This document shows, in pieces, positions 50,504-60,309 of a stretch of 64,000 bases of DNA. A program made the position numbers and the translations under genes. This stretch comes from Shinella sp. UYSO24 (lineage in GTDB: Bacteria; Pseudomonadota; Alphaproteobacteria; Rhizobiales; Rhizobiaceae), in the NCBI GenBank assembly GCA_902167985.1, contig CABHNZ010000007.1, forward strand, positions 62,001-126,000, in the 5' to 3' direction. Every line of letters begins with the position of its first letter. The stretch's first letter is position 1. The notes below the pieces were generated by a model that worked only from the letters and a program-made list of their open reading frames with translations, was not told where the DNA came from and did not search any database.

Positions 50504-51392
50504 TCCGCGGCCTCCTTGGTCGTGCCAAGCCCATTGGCCAGCATGGCGCCGACATGGCCCTCGTCCCGGCGTTCCTCGCAATGATCGGTATCGGAGCAGA
50601 CGAACATCCGCCCGCCCTTGTCGTCGAGCACGACCTCGTCGAGATAGACGCCGTGGGCGCCGCAAAGCGCGCAAGGCTGCTCGAAGGACTGGATCTCGAA
50701 AGGATGATCCTCGAAATCCAGACTGACGACTTCGGTGTGCGGCGGCACCGCATAGATGCGTTTCTCGCGGCCGGCGCCGAAAAGCTGCAGCGCATCCGAC
50801 ATGTGCATTTTCGGATTGTCGAATTTCGGCGTCGGCGAGGGGTCCATCACATAGCGGCCGGCGACCTTCACCGGATAGGCATAGGTCTTCGAGATGCGGC
50901 CGTTATGGGCGATGTCCTCGTAGAGCTTCACATGCATCAGGCCGTATTCTTCCAGCGCATGCATCTTGCGGGTTTCCGTCTCCCGCGGCTCGAGAAAGCG
51001 CAAGGGCTCCGGGATCGGCACCTGATAGACCAGAACCTGCCCTTCAGAGAGTGTCTGTTCGGGCACCCGGTGGCGCGTCTGGATGATCGTCGCATCCTTG
51101 GTATGGGTGGTGACGGCGACATTGGCGACCTTCTGGAAGAAGGCGCGGATGGAGACCGCATTGGTCGTGTCGTCGGCGCCTGGTCGATGACCTTCAGAAC
51201 GTCGTCGGGGCCGATGATCGAGGCCGTCACCTGCACGCCGCCGGTGCCCCAGCCATAGGGCATCGGCATTTCGCGCGACGCAAACGGAACCTGATAGCCG
51301 GGAATGGCGATCGCCTTCAGGATGGCGCGGCGGATCATCCGCTTGGTCTGCTCGTCGAGATAGGCGAAGTTGTAGCTGGCGAGATCGCTCAT
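50500..51392 (-). CDS. phnJ: Carbon-phosphorus lyase catalytic subunit PhnJ, one frame break
   Basis: The radical-SAM enzyme that breaks the C-P bond, about 297 residues after repair. It starts MSDLASYNFAYLDEQTKRMI. The iron-sulfur cysteines are CALCGAHGVYLDEVV and CSDTDHC near the C-terminus, the spacing characteristic of PhnJ. An earlier conserved segment is PYGWGTGGVQVTASIIGPDD. The frame breaks near 51181, where GGG on the coding strand reads GG; repair gives KVIDQGADDTTNAVSIRAFF. It overlaps phnI and phnK by 4 bases each. Confidence 0.96.
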
Positions 51393-52495
51393 TCCGCTGC
51401 TTCCTTGTTATCCATGCGCTCGTTGCGGGCCTTGTCGATATCGGCGCGCATCTTGCGCACCAGTCCGAGTTCGGCCTGGAAATCCACGTAATGCGGCAGT
51501 TTCAGATGCTCGACGAAGCCGGTCGCCTGCACATTGTCCGCATGCGAGATGACGAATTCCTCGTCCTGCGCCGGCGCCGTCACATCCTCGCCGAGTTCCC
51601 CGGCACGCAGCGCCCGGTCGACCAGCGACATCGACATCGCCTTGCGCTCGCTCTGGCCGAAGACGAGGCCATAGCCGCGGGTAAACTGCGGCGGCGCCTT
51701 GGACGAACCCTTGAACTGGTTGACCATCTGGCATTCGGTGACGCGGATCGTTCCGAGCGATACGGCAAAGCCGAGTTCCGCCACGTCCAGCTCCACCTCG
51801 ACCTCGCCGATGCGGATCTCGCCGACAAACGGATGATTGCGCCCATAGCCGCGCTGGGTGGAATAGCCGAGCGCCAGCAGAAAGCCCTCGTCGCCGCGCG
51901 CCAGCGCCTGCAGGCGAAGGTCGCGGTTCATCGGAAATTCCATCGGCTCTCGCGTCAGGTCGCCGGCCGGCTCACCATCGTCTGACGCGCTGTCGGGCTC
52001 GATCAACCCTTCCTGCGCCAGAATGTCGGAGACCCGCATCATCGCGTCCTCGCCCGCCTCACGGCGTGCAGGGGCCTCTACCTCTTCGTCTGTCAGAAGC
52101 GAAGGGTCGAGCAGCCGGTGGGTATAATCAAAGGTCGGCCCGAGCAGCTGGCCGCCAGGCATATCCTTGTAGGTGGCCGAGACGCGGCGCTCTATCACCA
52201 TATTGGCCGTATCGATCGGCACCGAAGAGCCGAAGCGCGGCAGCGTCGTGCGATAGGCTCGAAGAAGGAAGATCGCCTCGATCAGATCGCCGCGCGACTG
52301 GCGCACGGCAAGCGCTGCAAGCGAGCGGTCATAGAGCGAGGCCTCCGCCATCACCCGATCGACGGAAAGGCCAAGCTGCTCGACAACCTGCTCGATGGTA
52401 ATCGACGGCAGGGAACGGTCGCCGCGGCGCCGGTCTGCCAGAAGTCGGTGGGCATTGTTGATGGCGGCTTCGCCACCCTTGACGGCAACATACAT
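51389..52495 (-). CDS. phnI: C-P lyase nucleosidase subunit PhnI
   Basis: PhnI with PhnGHL displaces the purine of ATP or GTP by phosphonate. The protein has 368 residues in an intact frame, starting MYVAVKGGEAAINNAHRLLA, a highly conserved start. Other family segments are TFDYTHRLLDPSLLTDEEVE, LALGYSTQRGYGRNHPFVGE and FVEHLKLPHYVDFQAELGLV. It is 89 bases after phnH and overlaps phnJ. Confidence 0.96.
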   Translation of the reverse strand: MYVAVKGGEAAINNAHRLLADRRRGDRSLPSITIEQVVEQLGLSVDRVMAEASLYDRSLAALAVRQSRGDLIEAIFLLRAYRTTLPRFGSSVPIDTANMVIERRVSATYKDMPGGQLLGPTFDYTHRLLDPSLLTDEEVEAPARREAGEDAMMRVSDILAQEGLIEPDSASDDGEPAGDLTREPMEFPMNRDLRLQALARGDEGFLLALGYSTQRGYGRNHPFVGEIRIGEVEVELDVAELGFAVSLGTIRVTECQMVNQFKGSSKAPPQFTRGYGLVFGQSERKAMSMSLVDRALRAGELGEDVTAPAQDEEFVISHADNVQATGFVEHLKLPHYVDFQAELGLVRKMRADIDKARNERMDNKEAAE

Positions 52496-52584
52496 GGTTC
52501 ATTCTCCTGCCGGCGGATTTTTGGCGCGATATCTGCGCCGGGCCGATCCAAGGCGTTTTGAGCGGTGAGAGCGTCGAGGCGTCT

Positions 52585-53186
52585 TCAGGCAGCGTTGATG
52601 CGGGTGGTGCGCGGCAGGCACATGAGTTGCCGGCCGGCCGTCAGGATGGCGTCCACGCCGCGGGGAAAGAGCGCGTGATTATCGGCCCAGAGCCGCGGAA
52701 AGATTTCTGGCAGGCCCGCGATCGAAACCTTTCGGGCCTCCAGAATGCCCGGGCCTGTGAGTGACAGCGCCTGTCCTTCGCCAAACCCGAAACCTTGATG
52801 ATGAGTGTCGTCGAGCGGTCGGGATATTCCTGCGTACCGGGTGAGAAGAGACCGAGCGAGGCAAGCGCTGCAGCCGCTTCGACAAAGGCGAAGCGTGCCT
52901 CGGCCTTTTCGCGGGTCATCGGCGCGCCGGCATGGAAGCCGATCCATTCGCCGGCAGCGGATTTGGCAAGCGCTGCACTCAGCCAGACCGGCGTGTCATG
53001 GTCACAGACCGTCAGCGCCACGGCGCCGGCTGCGGCACCGAGCGGGTCCGGCTGCCCGACATCCGTGCCGATCGTCTGGATCGTGCCCGGTCTTGCCATG
53101 CCGTCCATCAACTGGCGAAACACGCTCTGCGAGCCGAAGACCGGTTCGGCGAAACCTCCGGCCAATACTGTATTTCTGCCGGTCAT
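52585..53186 (-). CDS. phnH: C-P lyase subunit PhnH, one frame break
   Basis: A core subunit of the PhnGHIJ complex, about 200 residues after repair. It starts MTGRNTVLAGGFAEPVFGSQ and contains the family motifs SVFRQLMDGMARPGTIQTI and LFSPGTQEYPDRSTTLIIKV. The frame breaks near 52786 (one T missing from a T run); repair gives KVSGFGEGQALSLTGPGILE and WADNHALFPRGVDAILTAG. The ATG overlaps the phnG stop by one base (TGATG). Confidence 0.94.
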
Positions 53187-53679
53187 CAATTGTCTCCCCG
53201 CACCATGGTGAAAGTCGCGCGGGTGGCTGCAGCCTCTTGCGCCTTCACCTTGTCTTCGGCGGCGACCCGCGCCCCGATCGGCGCCAGCACCTGCTGCTCG
53301 ACGAAATCGCGGCTGCCTTCTTCCTGAAAAAGCGCGTCGAATATGGCGGCGAGCCGGGCCTTCTCGCGGTCGGTGCGAGCGCATGGGCATGACCGGCCGT
53401 GCCGCTGTCGAGCATGACCGTCGCCCGCGTCACGGTGGCTTCGCCGAGATTGAACGGTTGACCACCGCCGCCGATCCGGCCGCGAACCATCACCAGCCCC
53501 GTTTCCGGGCCGCGCACCGGCTTGACGGCAGGCTGTTGCGGCAGTGCGCTCCAGGCGGCTTCCAGTTCCTGCCGCGTGGCGCGGGCAAGCAACGAGGCCG
53601 CACGGCGGCGGTTCTCGTCGATATCCGGGCGCTGTGGATCTGGTGCCGCCTGCGGCGTGATCGGTCTTGCACGTTCCAT
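53186..53679 (-). CDS. phnG: C-P lyase subunit PhnG, one frame break
   Basis: The first gene of the phn operon, about 164 residues after repair. It starts MERARPITPQAAPDPQRPDI and contains EAAWSALPQQPAVKPVRGPE, then TGLVMVRGRIGGGGQPFNLG and EATVTRATVMLDSG. The frame breaks near 53378 (GG reads G); repair gives HAHALGTDREKARLAAIFDA. An in-frame ATG at 53766 would cross the operator region and is rejected. Its promoter region faces phnF. Confidence 0.93.
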
Positions 53680-53695
53680 TGCCAAACCTCCAAAA

Positions 53696-53713
53696 TGTCT
53701 ATTGACATAGACA
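53696..53713. promoter_or_regulatory. Palindromic operator, probable PhnF site
   Basis: TGTCTATTGACATAGACA is a perfect 7-bp inverted repeat around TGAC in the phnG-phnF divergent spacer. It lies 17 bases before the phnG start and overlaps a TTGACA that could be the phnF -35. Such sites suit GntR/HutC-family dimers. Confidence 0.7.
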
Positions 53714-53718
53714 ACTAT

Positions 53719-53757
53719 ACAAATCACATATACTGTTATCGGCGGGATATAACAAGC
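53719..53757 (-). promoter_or_regulatory. Candidate phnG promoter
   Basis: On the minus strand TTGTTA and TATATG are separated by 17 bases, pointing toward phnG. Transcription would begin just upstream of the palindromic operator, so PhnF binding there would block it. Assigned by eye only. Confidence 0.45.
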
Positions 53758-53764
53758 GTGTGAC

Positions 53765-54504
53765 ATGGATAGCGGGCATCAGAGCGTTCAGAGGCAAAGC
53801 GGCGTCGCCTGTGGCGGCAGATTGCCGACCGCATCCGCATGTCGATTGCCAATGGCGACTATGACGAGACCGGCAAGGTGCCGCCGGAAATGCTTCTGGC
53901 AGAGACGTTCGGCGTCAACCGTCATACGGTGAGAAGCGCGCTACAGGCGCTGGCGCAGGAGGGCATCGTCCGCGCCGTTCAGGGACGCGGCACGCTGATC
54001 GAGCGCAAGGAGAGGCTGAATTTCCCGATCTCGCGGCGCACGCGTTTCAGTCAGGGGATCGGCGAGCAGGCGCGCGAAAAGGAAGGCCTGCTGCTCGACA
54101 GCGCCGAACTGCCGGCAACGGTCGAAATCGCCGGCCGCCTCGCAATCGAGGTCGGCGCGCCCGTGCTGCGGCTCGAAACCCTGCGCAAGGCCGATCGCCG
54201 TCCCGTCTCGCGCTCCACCTCGTGGTTTCCGGCGTCACGCTTTACCGGCATCATCGAGGCCTATCGCGAAAGCGGTTCGATCACCGCTGCATTTCAGAAA
54301 CTGGGATTGCAGGATTACCTGCGTGTCTCGACGGAAGTCACGGCAATCCACGCCGATGGCGCCGATATCGCCGACTTGCAGTTGTCGCCGGGTGCCATCC
54401 TTCTTGTAACGAAGGCGCTGAATGCCGATCCGGATGGCCTGCCCGTCCAATACGCCGTCAGCCGCTTCCCGGCCGACATGGTGCAGTTTTCGATCGAGAA
54501 TTGA
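53765..54504 (+). CDS. phnF: GntR/HutC-family regulator PhnF, one frame break
   Basis: The probable repressor of the phn operon, about 246 residues after repair. The ATG at 53765 gives MDSGHQSVQRQSGVA. Restoring one C near 53810 joins LWRQIADRIRMSIANGDYDE. The winged helix (PPEMLLAETFGVNRHTVRSA, then LQALAQEGIVRAVQGRGTLI) and a C-terminal UTRA ligand domain (VLRLETLRKADRRPVSRSTS) follow. Without repair only a 222-codon frame from 53839 remains. It is divergent from phnG. Confidence 0.93.
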
Positions 54505-54524
54505 AGCCGGTCGACACCGGATGA

Positions 54525-54807
54525 TCATATGGCCGGTGGCCATTGCCGCGCCGTATGGACAAGGGCAAGGATGCGGATCTGCGCGCCGTGAAGGTCATAG
54601 ACCATCAGATAGCTCGGATGGATCACGAGTTCCCTCGTATCAGCCACGCGTCCCGGCCGGCCAGAGAGAGGCAGATGTCGCAGGCGTTCCGACGCGCTGG
54701 CAAACCGCTCGTCGAGCAGGATGGCGGCAGCTGGGCTTATCTTTGGAGATATGGTGGAAGATGTCGCGTCGATCGAGACGCGCCTGCCGCGTCCAGACGA
54801 TTGTCAT
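54525..54807 (-). CDS. ParE/RelE-family toxin, frame broken
   Basis: A toxin of about 94 residues after repair. It starts MTIVWTRQARLDRRDIFHHI and ends RELVIHPSYLMVYDLHGAQI followed by RILALVHTARQWPP, the classic ParE/RelE C-terminus. The frame is lost near 54745; the length change fits two missing bases or one extra. The ATG overlaps the antitoxin stop by 4 bases, as in type II toxin-antitoxin operons. It is convergent with phnF, 20 bases apart. Whether the locus is functional depends on whether the break is real. Confidence 0.82.
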
Positions 54808-55085
54808 CGCGAGGACGACCGTCTCGCCTGTTCGCGCATCGTGGCAAATTCGGCCTCGACGTCCTCGCCGGGCACAACGTCGCCGGCATTGGCCGAAGCG
54901 ATCGCCGCCGTAACCTTGCTGCGAAACCAGCCGTCATATTCGGCCGCTGCCTTCTGGCCTTCGATATAGTCACGCATCAACGCGCGCAAAACTTCCGGCT
55001 CGTCCCGATTGTCGGCACGCGCGGCAACGCCGAAAGCGGCTTTCAGATCTTCATCGAGGTCGAATGTAAATTTGGCCTGGGTCAT
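54804..55085 (-). CDS. Type II antitoxin partner of the ParE-like toxin
   Basis: A 93-residue acidic protein, MTQAKFTFDLDEDLKAAFGV. The N-terminus is a ribbon-helix-helix-like DNA-binding segment (FTFDLDEDLKAAFGVAARAD). A helical region follows (EVLRALMRDYIEGQKAAAEY) with a C-terminal toxin-binding tail (VVPGEDVEAEFATMREQARR). The stop overlaps the toxin start. It lies 60 bases after gpmA. The family name is inferred from the partner and layout. Confidence 0.8.
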   Translation of the reverse strand: MTQAKFTFDLDEDLKAAFGVAARADNRDEPEVLRALMRDYIEGQKAAAEYDGWFRSKVTAAIASANAGDVVPGEDVEAEFATMREQARRSSSR

Positions 55086-55145
55086 CGTCGTCCCGTGCGT
55101 TACGGCAATGGCAGCCTAGCACACGGGACCGTCAGATGCGACGGC

Positions 55146-55781
55146 TCAGTGGGCGCCAGACATATCGCCCAGAACGACCTTGGAGGCGACGGTCGTGTCG
55201 GCATTGAGCTTGTAGACCATCGGCACGCCGGTCGCGAGGTTGAGCTTGAGGATCTCTTCCTTGCTCAGACGGTCGAGAACCATCACGAGCGAGCGCAGCG
55301 AATTGCCGTGCGCGGCAACCAGAACCGTCTCGCCGCGCAGCACGCGGGGCAGGATCTCGGTCATGTAATAGGGCCAGACGCGGGCGCCGGTATCGCGCAG
55401 GCTTTCGCCGCCCGGCGGCGGTACGTCATAGGAGCGGCGCCAGATATGCACCTGTTCCTCGCCCCACTTTTCGCGGGCGTCATCCTTGTTGAGGCCGGAA
55501 AGATCGCCGTAATCGCGCTCGTTGAGCGCCTCGTCGCGGATCGTTTCGAGGCCAGGCTGGCCCACCTTGTCGAGCACGATCTTCAGCGTGTCCTGCGCGC
55601 GCTTCAGCGCCGAGGTGAACGCGATGTCGAACTTGATGCCGGTTTCGGCCAGCGCCTGACCGCCGGTTTCGGCTTCCTGAATGCCGAGTGGCGTCAGTTC
55701 CGGGTCGCGCCAGCCGGTAAACAGGTTCTTCAGGTTCCAGTCGCTTTGCCCGTGACGGACGAGGACGAGAGTGCCGCTCAT
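55146..55781 (-). CDS. gpmA: 2,3-bisphosphoglycerate-dependent phosphoglycerate mutase
   Basis: Interconverts 3- and 2-phosphoglycerate in glycolysis. The protein has 211 residues from [20 protein letters not shown]. The catalytic histidine is in [11 protein letters not shown], and the other active-site elements are [40 protein letters not shown] and [18 protein letters not shown]. It follows dapB after 31 bases. It is slightly shorter than E. coli GpmA, as usual in rhizobia. The frame is intact. Confidence 0.95.
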   Translation of the reverse strand: MSGTLVLVRHGQSDWNLKNLFTGWRDPELTPLGIQEAETGGQALAETGIKFDIAFTSALKRAQDTLKIVLDKVGQPGLETIRDEALNERDYGDLSGLNKDDAREKWGEEQVHIWRRSYDVPPPGGESLRDTGARVWPYYMTEILPRVLRGETVLVAAHGNSLRSLVMVLDRLSKEEILKLNLATGVPMVYKLNADTTVASKVVLGDMSGAH

Positions 55782-55812
55782 GGTGTGGTTTCCTCCAGTG
55801 GTGAAATCAGGA

Positions 55813-56634
55813 TCAGTAGGACAGCCCGAGAACGTCGAGCATGGAATAATGGCCGGGCTTCTGGCTGCGCGCCCAGAGCGCTGCCGCCACGGCGCCGCGG
55901 GCAAAGATCGAGCGGTCGCGCGCGCTGTGCGACAGCGTCACCAGTTCGCCTTCGCCGGCCAGCATGACGGAATGATCGCCGACGATGGATCCGCCGCGCA
56001 GTGTCGCAAAGCCGATCGTGCCCGCGACCCGCGGTCCAGTATGGCCATCGCGCACCCGCACCGACTGGCTGGCAAGATCGATGCCCCGGCCATGCGCTGC
56101 CGCTTCGCCCAGCAGAAGCGCCGTGCCCGACGGCGCGTCCACCTTGTGCTTGTGATGCATCTCGACGACCTCGATATCCCATCCGGCTGCCGGCAGAGCT
56201 TTCGCGGCCTTGGCGGTCAGAACGCCGAGGAGGTTGACGCCGAGGCTCATATTGCCGGATTTGACGATCCGCGCATGCCGTGCCGCCGCCTTGAATTTTT
56301 CCTCGTCGTCCAGCGAGCAGCCGGTCGTGCCGATCACATGCACGATACGCGCCTGTGCCGCGAGCGTCGAAATCTCCACGCTGGTCGCCGGGCTGGTGAA
56401 GTCGAGCACGCCCTCGGCGTCGAGAAATGCCTTCAGCGGATCGCTCGTCACCTTGACGCCGAGTGTGCCGACACCGGCAAGCTCGCCCGCATCCTGGCCG
56501 ATGAAGGCTGAGCCTTCGCGGCTGATTGCGGCGTGAAGAGTGACGCCATCGGTCTCCTGGATGACGCGGATCATCGCCTGACCCATGCGTCCGGAAGCGC
56601 CGACCACCACGAGTTTCATGTCATTTGTGGTCAT
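55813..56634 (-). CDS. dapB: 4-hydroxy-tetrahydrodipicolinate reductase
   Basis: A lysine and diaminopimelate pathway enzyme of 273 residues. The chosen start at 56634 ([20 protein letters not shown]) has GAAGG upstream; the next ATG (56619) lacks a site. The nucleotide-binding motif is [20 protein letters not shown]. The catalytic segment is [20 protein letters not shown] with the conserved histidine and lysine. It lies 31 bases after the MsbA-like gene. The frame is intact. Confidence 0.95.
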   Translation of the reverse strand: MTTNDMKLVVVGASGRMGQAMIRVIQETDGVTLHAAISREGSAFIGQDAGELAGVGTLGVKVTSDPLKAFLDAEGVLDFTSPATSVEISTLAAQARIVHVIGTTGCSLDDEEKFKAAARHARIVKSGNMSLGVNLLGVLTAKAAKALPAAGWDIEVVEMHHKHKVDAPSGTALLLGEAAAHGRGIDLASQSVRVRDGHTGPRVAGTIGFATLRGGSIVGDHSVMLAGEGELVTLSHSARDRSIFARGAVAAALWARSQKPGHYSMLDVLGLSY

Positions 56635-56665
56635 CGGCCTTCGTCCCTGTCCTGCGATATGATGT

Positions 56666-58446
56666 TTAGCCGCCCGAATGGGGCGACTGGAGATTGTTGA
56701 GGCGAGCGTAAAGACCGTCCTTGCGCTGCGCAAGCACCTCATGCGTGCCTTCTTCGACCACGCGGCCGTCATGCATGACGATGATCTTGTCGGCATGCAC
56801 CACCGTCGACAACCGGTGGGCAATCACGATCACCGTGCGGTTGCGCATCGCGGTCTCGAGCGCCTTCTGAACGGCTGCCTCGGACTCATTGTCGAGCGCG
56901 GATGTCGCCTCGTCGAGCAGCAGGATCGGCGCATTGCGCACCAGCGCGCGGGCAATCGAAAGCCGCTGCCGCTGGCCGCCCGAAAGCGTCGAGCCGTTCT
57001 CGCCCACCTGCGTGTCATAGCCCTCCGGCTGTGCCATGATGAAATCATGCGCATAGGCAAGCCGCGCTGCTTCTTCCACCTCGGCATCGGTCGCGTCGGG
57101 CCGGCCATAGCGGATATTGTCGCGGATCGAGCCTTCGAACATATAAGGCTGCTGCGAAACATAGGCGAGCTGGCCGCGCAGCGACCGCTTCGTCACATCG
57201 GCAATATCCTGCCCGTCGATCAGGATCTGGCCTTCGGAGGGATCGTAGAAGCGTGGAATGAGATTGATGATCGTCGATTTGCCGGCGCCGGACGGGCCGA
57301 CCAGCGCGGTCGTCTTGCCGCCTTCGGCAATAATATCGACGCCGCGCAGGATCGGGCTTCCGGTCGCATATGAAACGCGACATTCTTAAGCTCGATCTTC
57401 GCATCGGTGATGACCAGATCCTTGGCGCCGGGCTTTTCCCGCTGCTTCGGCTGCAGGTCGAGCAATGCGTAGATCATCTGGGCGTTGACGACCGCGCGGT
57501 CGATCTGCACTTGCAGCTTGGCAAGTCGCCGGGCCGGGTCATAGGCCATCAGAAGTGCTGTCACGAAGGAGAAGAAGCGCCCGGCGGAACGCCGCCATAG
57601 ATCGAGCGGAAGGCCGCATAGGCAAGCACGCTCGAAATCGCAAAGCCGGCAAAGGTCTCGGTCAGCGGCGATGTGCGCTCCGAAAGCCGGGCGATCCGGT
57701 TGGAGCGGCGCTCGGCCGTATCGATGATGCTGTTCACCTTGTCTTCGAGCTGCCGCTCATGGTGAAGGCCTTCACCACGGCAATGCCCTGGATCGTTTCC
57801 TGCATGGCGCCCAGCACGCGGCTGTTCGTCTCGATACTGTCGCGCGTCGCCGAACGCAGCTTCTTCGAGACATAGCGCAGCGCATAGAGAAGCGGCGGCG
57901 CCACGGCAAAGACGATCAGCGACAGAACCCAGTCCTTGCTCACCATGACGCCGATCAGCGACACGAGCGTCAGGAGGTCACGCGCCGTCGAGGTAACGGT
58001 GAGGTTCAGCACGTCGCGGATGCCGTTGACGTTCTGGCTGACCTGGGCTGCCAGATGCGCCGAGCGCGCCTCGGCGAAAAGCCGACATTCAGCGTCATCA
58101 GATGCGTATAGAGGCGCCGCTGGTAGCGGGCGACGATATTGTTGCCGATCTTCGACAGGATCACCGCCTGGCCATAGGTGGCAAAGCCGCGCAGGATAAA
58201 GGCCAGCAGGATGGCGCCGCAGATCAGCCAGACGAGATCGGCACGCTTGTTCGCAAACGCCTCGTTGACGACCGACTCCATGATCCACGCCGTAAACGCG
58301 GTGGACAGCGCCACCACGACAAGACAGCTGATCGCCATCGCATAGGACCGGATATGGTCGCGCCCGTTCTCCGCGATCACGCGCTTCAACACGCTGACGA
58401 CGGTTCCGGAATCGACGTGGCGCTTCTTCTCGGTTGCTTCTTTCAA
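56666..58446 (-). CDS. msbA: ABC transporter, MsbA-like permease-ATPase, four frame breaks
   Basis: A half-transporter of about 594 residues after repair that probably flips lipid A-core. It starts [20 protein letters not shown]. The membrane domain has about six helices ([40 protein letters not shown]). The ATPase domain has Walker [21 protein letters not shown], signature [20 protein letters not shown] and Walker [20 protein letters not shown]. Breaks lie near 58079 (T5 reads T4), 57763 (GG reads G), 57579 and 57369. Four breaks in one gene is the highest count here. The 190 bases to glk hold no gene. Confidence 0.9.
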
Positions 58447-58636
58447 AAAAACATTCCCGTTTCGGCCAAAGGCTCATTTGGCTTTCATTGCCGGGCTATT
58501 AGCCGGTTGGAACGGATTTTGCCAGCCGAAGGGCGTGCTTTCGGCAAACCTGTTGCATTCGCGCATGATCTTCGGCCCATCCGACTGACCTGCCGGATAG
58601 GCTTGGAAGCGTCTTTGCGGCCTCCGGACGCGCGTC

Positions 58637-59659
58637 TCAGCGGTGCCAGTAGCGGCCGTCGAGCGCGATACCATAGGCTTCCGGCGTGCGTGCGAAGCTT
58701 GCAAGGCCGGCAAGTGCTGCCTGCGGATGGGTAACGACGAAGGTCGGGATCGTCTTCATCAGTTCCGTATGCGGCGCCTTGTCCTCAAAGGCGGCGCGGA
58801 AGGCCGGGCCCTTGAGTGCGTCGATGATCTTCGGCGAAATGCCGCCACCAAGGAACACGCCACCGCGCGCCATGAAGATCAGCGCCATGTCGCCGGCAAG
58901 CCTGCCGAGATAGGTGACGAAAAGCTCAATGGTTTCGGCCGCCTGCTTATTGTCGCCGGAAAGCCCGTGAGCTGTCACGTCCGGCGGCGTATCGAAGGCC
59001 GGCGTCACGCCATCGGCGGCACAGACGGCCTTGTAGATGTTGACGAGGCCGCGGCCCGAGACGATTTCCTCGGCCGAAACACGTCCCTCGATCTTGGCAA
59101 GATGCGGGAAGATCTCGTGGTCACGCTCGGAGCGCGGGCCGATATCCACGTGCCCGCCTTCGCCCGGAACCGGGAACCAGCTGGAACGGGCCCGAACCAC
59201 GCCGGCAACGCCAAGCCCGGTGCCGGGGCCAAGCACGACGCGTGATGCCGTAAGCGCTTCGGCCACCGGGCCGATCTGCTCGCGATCCTTTTCGGTCAGT
59301 GACGCGACGGCAAGCGCCTGCGCCTCGAAATCGTTGAGGACGATGACGGTATCGAAGCCGAGCTTCTCGATCATCTGGGTCGGTTTCACCACCCAGTCGC
59401 AATTGGTGAGGTCGATCTCGTCACCGTCGATCGGGCCGGCGACAGCCAGAATAGCCGAGCGCGGCTTGGTCGTGACGGTCGGAAACACCTTGTCGCTGAT
59501 CGCTTCATCGATCGTCGGGTAGTCGGCGGTCTGGACGTGGATGAACTTCGTCGGCTCGGAATCTGCCGATGCCAAAAGCGAGAACCGGGCATTCGTGCCG
59601 CCGATATCGCCAATCAGGATCGGGAAGGGAAGCGTCTTTTCGTTCAGGGCATCAGCCAT
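58637..59659 (-). CDS. glk: Glucokinase
   Basis: Phosphorylates glucose to glucose 6-phosphate with ATP. The protein has 340 residues from [20 protein letters not shown]. Motifs are [20 protein letters not shown] (phosphate 1), [16 protein letters not shown] with the catalytic aspartate, [20 protein letters not shown], and SELGGHVDI-type sequence [20 protein letters not shown]. It follows mgsA after 25 bases and is probably co-transcribed. The frame is intact. Confidence 0.95.
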   Translation of the reverse strand: MADALNEKTLPFPILIGDIGGTNARFSLLASADSEPTKFIHVQTADYPTIDEAISDKVFPTVTTKPRSAILAVAGPIDGDEIDLTNCDWVVKPTQMIEKLGFDTVIVLNDFEAQALAVASLTEKDREQIGPVAEALTASRVVLGPGTGLGVAGVVRARSSWFPVPGEGGHVDIGPRSERDHEIFPHLAKIEGRVSAEEIVSGRGLVNIYKAVCAADGVTPAFDTPPDVTAHGLSGDNKQAAETIELFVTYLGRLAGDMALIFMARGGVFLGGGISPKIIDALKGPAFRAAFEDKAPHTELMKTIPTFVVTHPQAALAGLASFARTPEAYGIALDGRYWHR

Positions 59660-59684
59660 CGCAGCAGATCCGTTGTTCTTGTGA

Positions 59685-60061
59685 TTATTGATGAAAATCG
59701 ACCAGCCGTTCGGCTGTCGCGCGGTTGAGTGCCATCGGGATGTCATAGACGGTGGCAAGCCGGGTCAGCGCCTTGACGTCGACATCATGGGGGAGGGCAC
59801 TCAGGGGATCGATGAAGAAGATCAGCATGGCGACTTCGCCTGTGGCGATCATCGCACCGATCTGCTGGTCGCCGCCGAGCGGACCGCTTTTCAGCCGCGT
59901 CACGTCGAGGCTCGGGCAGGCGTCCTGCACGCGACCACCCGTCGTGCCGGTAGCGACGATCCTGAATTTTCGAGGGCCTCCCGATGCTGGCGGGCAAAAT
60001 CCGCCATGTCATCCTTCTTCAGGTCATGCGCGATCAGCGCGATACAGGGTGGGTTCGACAT
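59685..60061 (-). CDS. mgsA: Methylglyoxal synthase, one frame break
   Basis: Converts dihydroxyacetone phosphate to methylglyoxal, about 125 residues after repair. It starts [20 protein letters not shown], with the HD..K motif. The active-site loop [20 protein letters not shown], then [20 protein letters not shown], carries the phosphate-binding and catalytic aspartates. The frame breaks near 59969 (A5 reads A4 on the coding strand); repair joins [20 protein letters not shown]. Pairing with glk suggests coordinated control of glycolytic flux. Confidence 0.94.
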
Positions 60062-60309
60062 GAAGAGGTTCCTCCAGACATTCAATCGAATAGCGTTGGG
60101 TTCTAGCGCGCCCGGATGCCGTTGGAAAGGTCATTGCTGATCTTTCGTTGCAGCAAACTTATCGACAAAGCCTCCGATAGTCGACGTTGCAACGTTTTAA
60201 AGGCTTATATCCTTGTGTGCAGCTGCTCTCGCTGGTTCCGCCCCACCTCACTTTTCGCCCTGACGGCCCTTCCGCACGCGTCAGGCTGCCCCCAAAGCCG
60301 CTCCGGCGC

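Noticed and set aside
54543..55967. Plus-strand frame of 474 codons
   Set aside because: Opposite gpmA and the toxin-antitoxin genes, all of which have good evidence on the minus strand.
60062..60309. Possible gene in the mgsA-mepA gap
   Set aside because: The short frames there are Arg/Ser-rich without ribosome sites, and nothing matches a known family. It reads as spacer.
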